From Alphaproteobacteria bacterium (GTDB lineage Bacteria; Pseudomonadota; Alphaproteobacteria; RF32; CAG-239), in the NCBI GenBank assembly GCA_017475705.1, contig JAFVFB010000008.1, forward strand, positions 81,483 to 126,746: 45,264 bases of DNA, in the 5' to 3' direction. The notes beneath the pieces are model-generated. The model saw only the letters and a program-made list of their open reading frames with translations, was not told the origin of the DNA and ran no database searches. Shown here one piece after another: positions 1 to 8,846 of this stretch; within the stretch, counting starts at the first letter, position 1, and every line of letters begins with the position of its first letter. The translations under genes were made by a program, and so were the position numbers.

Positions 1-1
1 A

Positions 2-142
2 AACAGAGTTAATTTTGCTCTTCCAGCTGATTACTCTGAAGGAACAGCCATTGATAACGTGGTAAAAACGATTTTGGAAAAACTTGCCAAAGAACGTAAT
101 TTGGAAATATTAAAACAGCGTGAAGAATTAAAGAAAAAATAA
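2..142 (+). CDS. C-terminal end of an unidentified protein (partial)
   Basis: An open frame enters from the left edge and stops at TAA 140-142. It encodes the last 46 residues of a protein: a short stretch containing ALPADYSEGTAIDN, then a highly charged Lys/Glu-rich helix ending in KKK. No catalytic motif is visible and I do not recognise the family. Its stop lies only 6 bases from the stop of the convergent U32-family gene, so there is no room for a separate terminator between them. The frame is called coding because it is open to the edge, has normal composition, and ends where the opposite-strand gene ends. Confidence 0.55.
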   Translation, partial: NRVNFALPADYSEGTAIDNVVKTILEKLAKERNLEILKQREELKKK

Positions 143-148
143 CTTAAC

Positions 149-2326
149 TCAAATATTATCTTCAATTATGGCAAAAATGCCTTCAACTTTTTGCCTGCAA
201 TACGGAAGACGAGAAAAGACTTGCGTCTGGCAATCTTCTGAAACGGCATCATATTCTCGCTCCCCCTGTCGTAACAACCATTGTTTCCGCAGGTGGTCAC
301 AATGTTGACAATCATGATTGCGAATACAAACCGCAGAAGTAAATAGAGCAGGGCGACCATGTGTGACTTGAGCCATCTTGAGCGGGGCATGCTTAACGAC
401 TTCAAGCATGTTTTCTGCAGAACTTTCCAGAGCAAGAGTGCCCCATTCAGCCCCCATTTCTTTAAGCATAGCTGCTGCATAACTATTCATAATATATAAA
501 AAGCTACCGCTTCCCAGATGGACGTCCTTAAATTTTTTTAAGAGTTCAAAACCATAATAGTTATCAACAATAAAACAACGGGCACCTTGCTGATAAAATT
601 GAGCAATAATCTCTTTTAGTCTGGAGGTGTTCCGGCAAATTTGCGGCAACTGAAACCATGTGGTGGTAAAATTAATCTCTGCGAAATCTTCCGGTTTTGT
701 TGATAGAGTAAGCTTAATAATATGCAAACGTGCAGCCTCTGGCTCTGACAAAGTAAAAGGCTTAAGACGCGGTAAATCAGGATGATGTGCATCTTGATGA
801 GTGAGGAGTGTATCAACTAATTGTCGGCGTAACGCATTAAGAGTAGAAATAGGAACAAATAATTTATCAGGATTATTAATTGTTATGTTCCTAAATTGAA
901 TGCCGCTTCCACCAGTCTTAGAAAAAGCCTCATGTATAGCACTATCAACCCTAGCGATATTCTGTGCTGTCGCAAAATGACCTTGAGCACTAACAGAATA
1001 CTCTTCACTGATAGCAAAAATTTGCTGGGCACTGATTTCAATCAAAACATCCGCAAAAATATTATTATGAAAGGCGCCTGTCCGTGGTTTGCTATATTCA
1101 TACCGAGTTTTAACCGCTGTGGCCGAGGCTAAATAAACGGAATCACCAATATTTAGATGCGGATGTATTTCAGGCAAAGCAACACTAACCAGTGTTCCTG
1201 CTTCTGCAGAAACAATAGACTTTTTGCCACTATATAAAGATTTTATACTAAACCCAAAAGGCTTTTCATGACCGGCAACATCAATTTGTATACCATCATG
1301 TTTTTCAACTTTATGGCGAGTTTTAAATGTAAGCAAAGCGGTAGGTCCCATCTTGCTGATTTGGGTAACGGTACCAATCAATAGGCCGCGGTGACCAACA
1401 AATTGATTATCCGTGACAAGGCGGTCTTTCCCATTAAAGTGAAATTGACACCAAGGCCTTGCAAAAATTTGTTTAATGTCATCAGCTTCAGTACGATATA
1501 TTTTGTTACCATCCAAAATATGGCGATAATAATTTGTAACTGCCGCAACGTACAACGGGGTCTTTTTTCGTCCTTCAATTTTGAGTGAAAGAGCAGGAAT
1601 CTTCAAAATCTGTTCTTCAAGAGCAAGATCCTTCATCGAAAACAAATGTGCTTTGACAGGAGAATGATCGGCCTTTTGATGCGTGCTATCAACCATAGTG
1701 TATTCAGCTCGACAAGGATAAGCACAGCAACCACGATTTGCACTTTTACCATACTCTAAAGCCGAGAAGAGGCATTGCCCGCTATAAGAATAACATAGAG
1801 CTCCATGGATAAAAACTTCCAAATCTAGTCCAGGTGTCGCCGCAGCAATGGCTCGAATTTCTTGTAAACTGAGCTCACGAGCCAAAACAACTCGCTTGAA
1901 ACCACAGCGCTGCAAAAATTTTGCGCCCTCTGCATTATGAATAGCCATTTGCGTACTGGCATGCAACTCAATCTCCGGAGCTAATTTTTTAAAAAGATAC
2001 AAAACTCCGAGATCCTGCAAAATAACAGCATCAACTTGAGAACGGCGTAAATAGCTAATAATTTGTGGTATTTCTTGAATTTCTTGCTCGGTCAACAAAG
2101 TATTTAGTGCCACAAATACTTTACGTTTTAAGGAATGGGCATAGGCGGTAAAAGTATCCAGCTCATCCGGCGTAAAGTTAGCAGCACCAGCACGGGCTGA
2201 AAATTTCGTTAAGCCAAGATAAACAGCATCAGCTCCATAGTGCAAAGCAGCATAACCGGCCTCAATATTGCCAGCTGGTGCCAATAACTCATGCTTATGT
2301 ACTGAAGACAGATTAACAGACGGCAT
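149..2326 (-). CDS. rlhA: U32 family peptidase-like protein, RlhA-type 23S rRNA hydroxylase
   Basis: The 725-residue protein begins with the U32 core (HELLAPAGN near residue 12, YGADAVYLG near 30). It carries the U32 signature EVFIHGALC-x6-C with Cys178 and Cys185, followed by RGCCAYPCR with Cys200, 201 and 205. These cysteines fit the Fe-S ligands known in the UbiU/UbiV/RlhA group. The length and long C-terminal extension match RlhA, which makes 5-hydroxycytidine in 23S rRNA, rather than the shorter UbiU/UbiV proteins. That assignment is from family knowledge; a different U32 role cannot be excluded. The start lies 4 bases after the hisS stop, so the two are probably co-transcribed. A second Cys cluster (CIRNHDCQHC) near the C-terminus could bind metal. 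Confidence 0.8.
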   Translation of the reverse strand: MPSVNLSSVHKHELLAPAGNIEAGYAALHYGADAVYLGLTKFSARAGAANFTPDELDTFTAYAHSLKRKVFVALNTLLTEQEIQEIPQIISYLRRSQVDAVILQDLGVLYLFKKLAPEIELHASTQMAIHNAEGAKFLQRCGFKRVVLARELSLQEIRAIAAATPGLDLEVFIHGALCYSYSGQCLFSALEYGKSANRGCCAYPCRAEYTMVDSTHQKADHSPVKAHLFSMKDLALEEQILKIPALSLKIEGRKKTPLYVAAVTNYYRHILDGNKIYRTEADDIKQIFARPWCQFHFNGKDRLVTDNQFVGHRGLLIGTVTQISKMGPTALLTFKTRHKVEKHDGIQIDVAGHEKPFGFSIKSLYSGKKSIVSAEAGTLVSVALPEIHPHLNIGDSVYLASATAVKTRYEYSKPRTGAFHNNIFADVLIEISAQQIFAISEEYSVSAQGHFATAQNIARVDSAIHEAFSKTGGSGIQFRNITINNPDKLFVPISTLNALRRQLVDTLLTHQDAHHPDLPRLKPFTLSEPEAARLHIIKLTLSTKPEDFAEINFTTTWFQLPQICRNTSRLKEIIAQFYQQGARCFIVDNYYGFELLKKFKDVHLGSGSFLYIMNSYAAAMLKEMGAEWGTLALESSAENMLEVVKHAPLKMAQVTHGRPALFTSAVCIRNHDCQHCDHLRKQWLLRQGEREYDAVSEDCQTQVFSRLPYCRQKVEGIFAIIEDNI

Positions 2327-2330
2327 TTAA

Positions 2331-3575
2331 TTATCCTAAATTTTTTTGGCTATCATCAGAAAAATTCACCATTTTAGTAGCACCATTTGCAATTAAGGCA
2401 TCAAGCTGCTTACCAAATTTTTTAGACCGCTTAAGCATAGTTACAATTTTACCTACAGCACGAAGTTTTTGAGCTTTTATGATAACTTCTGCAAAGTCAT
2501 CTTCATCATTATAAGCAAGAACGATTTTTTCTTTTCTTGGAGGGACAAACCCTTCTTCCAACAGAATAGAGCATATACGTTCAAAACCAATCGAAAAACC
2601 AACCGCTGGCACTGATTCGCCTAGGAATTTACCTACCATTTCATCATAACGGCCGCCGCCGGCCACAGAAGAGCCAAACTTTGGACTAACAATTTCAAAA
2701 ACCATACCTGTATAATAGCCCATGCCTCGAACCAATGACTTATCATAGATAACGTGAAACTGTCCATTAGAAATCCGCTGTGCAAAGTCAAGGACATACT
2801 TTAAATTGGTAACCACGCCAGATTGTGTACAAAACTTCTCAGCAGCAGCCAATGGATCTGTCTCAGCCGCACTAAGTATATCCAAAAACTTTTCAACGAT
2901 ATCAGTAGAATATTGTCTTTCTAAAAGTTCTGTTCGTACGCCATCTAAGCCGATTTTATCAAGTTTATCAAAAATAATGCAAACCGCTGCAACATCTTCA
3001 TTCTTAAAACCTGCAGCAAGTATCATATCCGTTAAAATACGCCTGTCGTTTAAACGAATAGTAAAATCAGAAAAACCAATAGCATTTAAAGCTGAGGTAG
3101 TTGCAGCAATCAATTCCATCTCTGCCTGAATAGAATTATCACCGATAATATCTATATCGCACTGAAAAAATTCACGCAAGCGACCTTTTTGAGGGCGCTC
3201 AGCGCGAAAGACCTTATCTATTTGAATGGCCTTAAACGGTAAGTTAAGAAATTGGCTGTTGTTTGCATAATAACGAGATAAAGGCATAGTTAAGTCATAA
3301 CGCAAGCCGCTATCCACCAAATCATCCTCAGCCAAATTTTCTTTGCTAAGGTCAAGTTTCTGACCACGCTTAAGCAGCTTAAAAATCATCGCCAGATTTT
3401 CACCGCCATCACTTTTATTCAAACGCTCAATATCTTCCATAATGGGGGTGGCTATTTTATGGAATCCAAAACTTTGGTAGACATTTTCAATTTGGGAACG
3501 GATGTAATCTCTAATTTCCACTTCTTGCGGTAAATAATCTTTTGTGCCGCGGACCGGCTGCGCATTCATCTTCAT
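2331..3575 (-). CDS. hisS: Histidine--tRNA ligase
   Basis: The 414-residue class II synthetase charges tRNA-His. Motif 2 reads FRAERPQKGRLREFF (about residues 123-137). The histidine-binding segment LVRGMGYYTG is near residue 283, and motif 3 (GGGRYDEMVGKF then GFSIGFERI) follows. The N-terminal block includes LLKRGQKLDL and DLVDSGLRYDLTMPLSRYY. That block, the RPQKGR motif-2 loop and the short anticodon-binding domain resemble HisRS of gut Clostridia as I know it, and differ from the divergent HisRS of many alphaproteobacteria. This suggests transfer but needs a tree. Two in-frame ATGs (3575 and 3569) could serve as start. The gene runs directly into the U32 gene. Confidence 0.93.
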   Translation of the reverse strand: MKMNAQPVRGTKDYLPQEVEIRDYIRSQIENVYQSFGFHKIATPIMEDIERLNKSDGGENLAMIFKLLKRGQKLDLSKENLAEDDLVDSGLRYDLTMPLSRYYANNSQFLNLPFKAIQIDKVFRAERPQKGRLREFFQCDIDIIGDNSIQAEMELIAATTSALNAIGFSDFTIRLNDRRILTDMILAAGFKNEDVAAVCIIFDKLDKIGLDGVRTELLERQYSTDIVEKFLDILSAAETDPLAAAEKFCTQSGVVTNLKYVLDFAQRISNGQFHVIYDKSLVRGMGYYTGMVFEIVSPKFGSSVAGGGRYDEMVGKFLGESVPAVGFSIGFERICSILLEEGFVPPRKEKIVLAYNDEDDFAEVIIKAQKLRAVGKIVTMLKRSKKFGKQLDALIANGATKMVNFSDDSQKNLG

Positions 3576-3743
3576 TATGAAATCCTTATTGAAAAATATA
3601 AGCTAAATTTACTTCCCTATAAGATAATTTTATTTAATCGTCAAGAAGATTATAAAAAGAGAAGAGCCAATAATGCTAAACAAAGGAGATTGCAACTAGG
3701 TCAGTGTTTTACAATGAGAACCATTTTCTATGGAACAAAGAAA

Positions 3744-4346
3744 TCACCAACGAGGAGCTGTCTCGCCACCATTCCGCCACTTGCGAGTTGGATAAGTTCC
3801 CTTTCTCAAGAAATCATATTTAGCAGGCTGCTGTGGTAAGTCTGTAATGAGAACATAGCCTTTAGCACGAAAATCATTAGCACAATCAATAGCACTTTCA
3901 CACTCACGGTCATAGCATAGAACTTGAGTACGTGTCACAGGATGAATCAAAACAATTCCCTCCGCAAGAGTATCTTGAGAAACATCACTATAATAGGCTG
4001 GTACTGGTTGGGAACATGGTCGAGGCGGTAGGCGTGTGTCAGAGCAACGCAACTTAGGTGGACAAATGCTACTTCCACCAGCAGTAACGTTAGGCAGTTC
4101 TCGCGGATGGCAAAGACCACGTTTGGGGCATTTGCTCGCTTGAATATCTGGCTGAGGAAAAACAACTTCTTCGGATTCGCTTACCTCTTCATCGTCCATA
4201 GGGCAGATACAATCATCTTCATCACTAATATAGACATCAAAATCTTGCGCATCATCAACACCATTATTTACAGGATATGATGAATAACATCCTGTAAATA
4301 ACAAAACTACAAAAGCCCAAATAGCAAAATTTGCCCGTTTATACAT
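3744..4346 (-). CDS. Cysteine-rich lipoprotein of unknown function
   Basis: I do not recognise this 200-residue protein. It opens with a basic start and hydrophobic stretch ending in the lipobox LFTGC, so lipidation at Cys20 and membrane anchoring are expected. The mature part has ten further cysteines, including a CIC pair, Cys-x5-Cys pairs (CPKRGLC, CPPKLRC) and three near the C-terminus. It also has acidic and proline-rich stretches, suggesting a disulfide-stabilised envelope protein. ATG at 4346 is preferred over the TTG one codon upstream because a GAGG ribosome-binding site is better spaced. It lies upstream of hisS on the same strand, separated by about 170 bases. Confidence 0.75.
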   Translation of the reverse strand: MYKRANFAIWAFVVLLFTGCYSSYPVNNGVDDAQDFDVYISDEDDCICPMDDEEVSESEEVVFPQPDIQASKCPKRGLCHPRELPNVTAGGSSICPPKLRCSDTRLPPRPCSQPVPAYYSDVSQDTLAEGIVLIHPVTRTQVLCYDRECESAIDCANDFRAKGYVLITDLPQQPAKYDFLRKGTYPTRKWRNGGETAPRW

Positions 4347-4523
4347 CAAGAAACCTCAACTTGTTTAACTGCTGACAGTTTATATAAACTGAGAAAATAT
4401 GCACTAAAAAATATAGGTTATAAACAGAAATATAGCAGAATTTAGCGATGAGTGGTTAACCGAGTTTTAAGAATTAAAGAGCTAAATTTGCTAACAAAGC
4501 AAGAAATCTATGGAGAGTAGAAA

Positions 4524-5378
4524 ATGGCAAAGACATCAGCGTCCAAGACATCTGTAACCAGTAAAGCTGTAAATAAAGTAAAATCAACCCCGCAAAAAAT
4601 AATTGAACATGCTGTAAACACAGCTATCAACACTGTGGAAAAGGCAGCCCAAACAGATGTGAGAAGAACAGCAAAACGTGCCGCTAAAACCGAGAAAAAA
4701 TTACAGAAAATGCAAAAAATTGTAAAAGCTGCAAAAACCGAAGCAAAACGTGCGACAACAATGTCGAGTAATGCATTAAAATTAAATCATAGCCACGAAG
4801 AAGGAATGCAAGGGAATAACTTAAAAAATCGTATTAATCAGAAAATTCAAGAAATTATATCTCAACCGAAAGAAGTAACATTTTATTATGATAAACGCCA
4901 GCAAATAGTGTTGTTAGGGCTTTATTCGATTATTTCTTTATTGGTTTATATAATTTCAGAAACAATTGTTAGCACCGGTTTATACAATAACTGGTTCTTG
5001 CTGGTTGTCCTGATTATAACACAGGTGCTGACATTATTGGCCTTAGCCGCTATCTTTTATGTTGTAATTATGCCACCGAAGCTGGCGGTCGTTAATAAAG
5101 AGGGCATCAAAATCGACCATAACCAACTTCTTAAATGGCAAGACATCGCGCTAGCAGAAGAAAAATATACTTCTTATATCAGCCGTCGGCCATTTATGGC
5201 TTTACATTTAAAAGACGGCGCTTTGGCCAAATACCGATTGACATTGATGCAAAAATTATGCAAAAAGAACATATTTACAGCTTTCTCAATTCCGATGTAT
5301 GCAATGCGTCCGCAAGATGCTGCGGCTATCCGTGAATTAATTAAAAAGCATGTAAAATATGAAGATAATCGTAATTAA
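4524..5378 (+). CDS. Membrane protein with Lys/Ala-rich basic N-terminal region
   Basis: The family is not recognised. The 284-residue protein has three parts. Residues 1-80 are rich in Lys, Ala, Ser and Thr and resemble histone H1-like or phasin-like coiled helices. Two hydrophobic segments follow (about 128-148 and 155-182). A C-terminal soluble domain of about 100 residues contains [12 protein letters not shown] and a Trp-rich strand; its layout recalls small PH-like domains after a two-helix anchor, but that is only a resemblance. A ribosome-binding site GGAGAG precedes the ATG. The gene ends 11 bases before uvrB, so the two are probably transcribed together. Confidence 0.75.
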   Translation: MAKTSASKTSVTSKAVNKVKSTPQKIIEHAVNTAINTVEKAAQTDVRRTAKRAAKTEKKLQKMQKIVKAAKTEAKRATTMSSNALKLNHSHEEGMQGNNLKNRINQKIQEIISQPKEVTFYYDKRQQIVLLGLYSIISLLVYIISETIVSTGLYNNWFLLVVLIITQVLTLLALAAIFYVVIMPPKLAVVNKEGIKIDHNQLLKWQDIALAEEKYTSYISRRPFMALHLKDGALAKYRLTLMQKLCKKNIFTAFSIPMYAMRPQDAAAIRELIKKHVKYEDNRN

Positions 5379-5389
5379 TTGATAATAGT

Positions 5390-7195
5390 ATGAGCAATGA
5401 ATTTAAGGTAATATCTCCGTTTGAACCGTCAGGTGATCAACCGGAGGCCATTAAGCAACTTTGTGACGGTCTAAAACGCGGCGAACGTAACCAGGTCCTT
5501 TTGGGGGTGACCGGATCCGGTAAAACTTTTACAATGGCCAAAATTATTGAAACTATGAAAAAGCCAACCTTAATTATGGCCCCCAACAAAATATTAGCCG
5601 CACAACTTTATGCGGAGATGAAAGAGTTTTTTCCACATAACCATGTAGAATATTTTGTTTCTTATTACGATTACTATCAACCTGAAGCATATATTCCTAA
5701 AACGGATACCTACATAGAAAAAGACTCCGCAATCAATGAACAAATTGACCGCATGCGTCATGGAGCCACGCGTAATGTATTGGAAGAAAAAGATGTTATT
5801 ATTGTGGCCTCTGTATCCTGTATTTATGGATTAGGAAGTATGGAATCCTACTCATCAATGGCTTTTTCGCTAAAAAAAGGTGATGAAATTGAGCCACGGG
5901 AGGTATACAAACAACTTGCAAGTTTGCAATATGAACGAAACCAAGCAAATTTTGTCCGTTCAACCTTTCGCGTTAAAGGCGATACATTAGACATCTTTCC
6001 CGCCCACTACGAAGATAGAGGGTGGCGAGTCTCTTTTTTTGGAGATGAAATCGAAAATATCAGTGAATTTGATGTGTTGTCCGGTAAAAAAACAGCAGAA
6101 CTTGAAGCAATTACAGTGTATCCGGCCAATCATTATGTGACACCAAGGCCAGCATTATCTCAGGCTATGGCAAATATTCGTAAAGACTTGGCTTTACGTC
6201 TTGAGGAATTTCGCTCGCAAAACAAATTGTTAGAAGCGCAAAGGCTTGAGCAACGGACAAACTTTGACCTGGAAATGATGGAAACAACCGGTCACTGTAA
6301 AGGGATAGAAAATTATTCACGGTATCTAACGGGGAGAGCCCCGGGAGAACCGCCTCCGACATTATTTGAATATTTTCCTAAAGATGCCTTGCTGTTTATT
6401 GATGAAAGTCACATCTCTGTGCCGCAAATAGGAGGAATGTATCGGGGGGATAGAAATCGGAAAACCACATTATCTGACTATGGGTTCCGGCTGCCATCCT
6501 GTGTAGATAATCGCCCCCTTAAATTTGAAGAATGGAATAAATTCCGCGCTCCGACTATTTTTGTTTCAGCAACGCCGGGGGACTGGGAATTAGAACAAAG
6601 CCAAGGTGTGTTTGCAGAGCAAGTGATTAGACCGACCGGATTAATGGACCCGCTATGTGTTGTAAAGCCAGTCGAAAATCAAGTTGATGATTTGATGGAA
6701 GAATGCCGCAAGACAATAGCAAAAGGCAATCGAGTGCTGGTCACAACCTTAACCAAAAAAATGGCAGAAGATTTAACGGAATATTTGCATGACAATGGTA
6801 TCAAAGTTCGCTACTTACACTCTGACATTGATACACTTGAGCGTATAGAAATTATTCGTGATTTACGCCAAGGTGTGTTTGATGTACTAGTAGGAATAAA
6901 CTTATTGCGTGAGGGATTAGACATCCCTGAGTGCTCATTGGTGGCAATTCTAGATGCTGATAAAGAAGGGTTTCTGCGCTCAACACGTTCACTTATACAG
7001 ACGATTGGTAGAGCGGCTCGTAACGCCGAAGGAAAGGTCGTGCTCTACGCTGATAAAATGACCGATTCGATTAAGCAAGCATTGGATGAAACAGATCGTC
7101 GTCGTAAAAAACAGTTTCATTATAATTTAAAACATGGCATTACGCCAACAACAATCAAAAAATCAATTTCTAATACTCTTCTGACTATGACATAA
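5390..7195 (+). CDS. uvrB: Excinuclease ABC subunit B, ended early by an in-frame TAA
   Basis: UvrB is the damage-verifying helicase-like subunit of nucleotide excision repair. Visible features are Walker A GVTGSGKT (39-46), the damage-hairpin region [12 protein letters not shown] (92-103), a DESH box near residue 338, and the C-terminal helicase motifs ([22 protein letters not shown]). The frame stops after 601 residues, just past the segment [12 protein letters not shown] that normally leads into the linker. Full-length UvrB is usually about 660-670 residues. The missing UVR domain, which binds UvrC, is encoded immediately downstream in the same reading frame (7211-7381). Removing the single TAA at 7193-7195 would give a 663-codon frame of normal length. 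The start has no strong ribosome-binding site; coupling to the upstream gene is possible. Confidence 0.95.
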   Translation: MSNEFKVISPFEPSGDQPEAIKQLCDGLKRGERNQVLLGVTGSGKTFTMAKIIETMKKPTLIMAPNKILAAQLYAEMKEFFPHNHVEYFVSYYDYYQPEAYIPKTDTYIEKDSAINEQIDRMRHGATRNVLEEKDVIIVASVSCIYGLGSMESYSSMAFSLKKGDEIEPREVYKQLASLQYERNQANFVRSTFRVKGDTLDIFPAHYEDRGWRVSFFGDEIENISEFDVLSGKKTAELEAITVYPANHYVTPRPALSQAMANIRKDLALRLEEFRSQNKLLEAQRLEQRTNFDLEMMETTGHCKGIENYSRYLTGRAPGEPPPTLFEYFPKDALLFIDESHISVPQIGGMYRGDRNRKTTLSDYGFRLPSCVDNRPLKFEEWNKFRAPTIFVSATPGDWELEQSQGVFAEQVIRPTGLMDPLCVVKPVENQVDDLMEECRKTIAKGNRVLVTTLTKKMAEDLTEYLHDNGIKVRYLHSDIDTLERIEIIRDLRQGVFDVLVGINLLREGLDIPECSLVAILDADKEGFLRSTRSLIQTIGRAARNAEGKVVLYADKMTDSIKQALDETDRRRKKQFHYNLKHGITPTTIKKSISNTLLTMT

Positions 7196-7210
7196 ACAGA
7201 AGATAATAAT

Positions 7211-7381
7211 ATGGCTCAGAATAACAATAAAAATAGACTTGATTTAAAAAATATTGATAAAGAAATTAAACGTTTGACCAAAGAAATGAAAGCATATGCT
7301 GCAGATTTAGAGTTTGAAAAAGCAATGCATTGCCGTGATGAAATTAAACGCTTAGAAACAACAAAGTTGACAATTGCATAA
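7211..7381 (+). CDS. UVR-domain mini-protein (detached C-terminus of UvrB)
   Basis: This 56-residue frame encodes a UVR domain. After a polar leader (MAQNNNKNR) comes a helix ending YAADLEFEKAMHCRDEIKRL, which matches the UvrB/UvrC UVR consensus of an LEFE-type turn followed by A-x-x-RDxI. It lies in the same frame as uvrB: the uvrB TAA is followed by five sense codons and then this ATG. A weak AGAAG ribosome-binding site lies 8 bases upstream. It may be made by reinitiation after the uvrB stop, by readthrough of the TAA, or not at all. The conserved motif suggests selection has acted recently or still acts. Confidence 0.75.
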   Translation: MAQNNNKNRLDLKNIDKEIKRLTKEMKAYAADLEFEKAMHCRDEIKRLETTKLTIA

Positions 7382-7406
7382 TCTGAAATATTTTTTAAAA
7401 TAAAGC

Positions 7407-7435
7407 TTGACTCATACAAAAGAATGGTCTAAAGA
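7407..7435 (+). promoter_or_regulatory. Putative sigma70-type promoter for the rplJ leader
   Basis: TTGACT at 7407-7412 is followed after 17 bases by TAAAGA at 7430-7435. Transcription would start near 7442, just ahead of the conserved L10-leader segment. The -35 hexamer matches those seen before ffh and pit in this window. Read by eye, not mapped. Confidence 0.45.
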
Positions 7436-7470
7436 AAGACAAACTTAATAGTAAAAATTTACTTTTAAGT

Positions 7471-7737
7471 GCTGTCCAAGACCGTAGGTGGCTCGGAGCA
7501 TTGTAAGTTTAATAGCATTTTTGAAATACAAATTTATCGTATTTACTATAAATGCCAACGGATATTATCAAAAAACAGTTCTAGTGCTGTAAATAGAGAT
7601 ACTATCTTAAAGAAACAAAGCTCAATACCTTAATCTCCTACGCAGACGGAGTAGATAATTAAGCTAAGTCATTCTGATGACGATGGTTTTATATTTTTTT
7701 CTCCTTCCGGACAGATATTGGTACTGCCGGTTTTTTT
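7471..7737 (+). promoter_or_regulatory. Ribosomal protein L10 (rplJ) mRNA leader
   Basis: The segment GTCCAAGACCGTAGGTGGC (7474-7492) and its partner CTCCTACGCAGACGG (7635-7649) are the two conserved strands of the L10 leader that precedes rplJ in many bacteria, including alphaproteobacteria. CGTAGG can pair with CCTACG. L10-L12 binding here is known to repress translation of rplJL. About 145 bases separate the two strands, which seems longer than usual. The leader ends in a terminator-like hairpin. Nothing else is visible in the 480-base gap between the UVR mini-gene and rplJ. Confidence 0.65.
7707..7737 (+). terminator. Terminator or attenuator inside the rplJ leader
   Basis: CCGG, a one-base bulge and CAG (7707-7714) pair with CTG and CCGG (7724-7730), followed directly by seven T. 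It lies about 125 bases before the rplJ start, so it is either an attenuator or the end of a separate leader RNA. Confidence 0.55.
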
Positions 7738-7863
7738 ATTTTTAAACTTATTGCAGAAAATAAAAAACGGTAGAGGTAATAACGATTATCTTAAATTTCC
7801 GTAAAGGATGATGTTAATCCGTAAGGAAAGATGTTAGATAATCATAAATTTGGAGACAAGTAA

Positions 7864-8346
7864 GTGAATCGCGAAGAAAAAGCTGAACTCCTCAGCGAGA
7901 TGAACGGTCTGATTTCAGGATCTGAATCTGTTGTCTTAGCTCATTATAGAGGTTTGACAGTTGCAGAAATGTCAGAGTTGAGAAAGAAAGCCCGTGAAAT
8001 TGGTGCTGAATTAAGAGTAACAAAAAACCGCATCACTCGTTTGGCTCTCAAGGAAACACCATTTGAATGTCTTTCTGACCTCTTCAAAGGTCCGGTAATC
8101 ATGGCTTATTCAACTGACCCAATTGCAGCATGCAAATTGTGTGTGGAATACGCTAAAGCAAATGAAAAGTTCATGATTGTTGGCGGCGCACTGAATACAG
8201 GTATGCTTTCTATGGCAGACATCGAACGTTTGGCAACGATTCCTTCTATGGACGAACTCAGAGCCAAAATTATCGGCCTGTTGCAAGCTCCTGGATCAGC
8301 TTTGGCACGTGTTACCAAAGCATACAGCGAAAAAGAAGCCGCTTAA
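7864..8346 (+). CDS. rplJ: 50S ribosomal protein L10
   Basis: The 160-residue protein forms the base of the L7/L12 stalk on the large ribosomal subunit. It has the typical L10 start (MNREEKAELLSEM), the RVTKNRITRLAL segment near residue 57, and a C-terminal helix ending in SEKEAA that would bind L7/L12 dimers. The start codon is GTG at 7864, with GGAG 8 bases upstream. The neighbour is rplL, as expected, but rplK/rplA are not upstream: uvrB is. Expression is probably controlled by the L10 leader. Confidence 0.95.
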   Translation: MNREEKAELLSEMNGLISGSESVVLAHYRGLTVAEMSELRKKAREIGAELRVTKNRITRLALKETPFECLSDLFKGPVIMAYSTDPIAACKLCVEYAKANEKFMIVGGALNTGMLSMADIERLATIPSMDELRAKIIGLLQAPGSALARVTKAYSEKEAA

Positions 8347-8349
8347 ACC

Positions 8350-8376
8350 TTGGGAAGTTAACGTGTTTGTTCCCAA
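8350..8376 (+). repeat. Hairpin between rplJ and rplL
   Basis: TTGGGAA (8350-8356) and TTCCCAA (8370-8376) form a perfect 7-bp stem with a 13-base loop just after the rplJ stop. No T tract follows, so it is more likely an mRNA processing or stability element than a terminator. Confidence 0.4.
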
Positions 8377-8467
8377 ACTATGGTGGAGCGATTTTAAGCC
8401 AAGCTATAGTAGGAACTGATGCATAAGAATTTTAATAAAAAAAGTTTAATTTATTTGGAGAAAAAAA

Positions 8468-8836
8468 ATGGCCGATTTAGCCAAGTTAGTTGAAGAATTA
8501 TCAGCATTGACAGTTATGGAAGCTGCTGATTTATCTAAAATGTTAGAAGAAAAATGGGGCGTTTCTGCCGCTGCTGCTGTAGCTGCTGCTCCTGCTGCTG
8601 GTGCTGCTGCCGCCGCAGAAGAAAAGACCGAATTCGATGTCGTTCTTGTTGAAGCTGGTGCAAACAAAATTAATGTCATTAAAGAAATCCGTGGTATTAC
8701 TTCTCTCGGCTTGAAAGAAGCTAAGGATTTGGTTGATGGCGCACCAAAAACTGTTAAAGAAGGTGCACCAAAAGCAGAAGCAGAAGAAATCAAAGCTAAA
8801 CTGGAAGCCGCTGGTGCTAAAGTTGAATTGAAGTAA
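8468..8836 (+). CDS. rplL: 50S ribosomal protein L7/L12
   Basis: The 122-residue stalk protein recruits translation factors. The N-terminal dimerisation helix ([14 protein letters not shown]) is followed by an Ala/Pro/Gly-rich hinge (about 33-50). The C-terminal domain begins EFDVVL and contains [10 protein letters not shown] and the AKVELK end. GGAG lies ahead of the ATG. About 120 bases separate it from rplJ. rpoB, its usual downstream neighbour, is absent: a hairpin, terminators and a convergent gene follow. Confidence 0.97.
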   Translation: MADLAKLVEELSALTVMEAADLSKMLEEKWGVSAAAAVAAAPAAGAAAAAEEKTEFDVVLVEAGANKINVIKEIRGITSLGLKEAKDLVDGAPKTVKEGAPKAEAEEIKAKLEAAGAKVELK

Positions 8837-8846
8837 TGAGGAATGT

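Noticed and set aside
2331..2420. HisS as a truncated pseudogene because its C-terminus is short
   Set aside because: All catalytic motifs are intact and the length is normal for the clostridial-type HisRS it resembles.
7193..7195. Stop codon reassignment as the explanation for the broken uvrB
   Set aside because: The codon is TAA, and TAA clearly ends many other genes here (rplJ, rplL, tsf, ffh). The known alphaproteobacterial reassignment concerns TGA.
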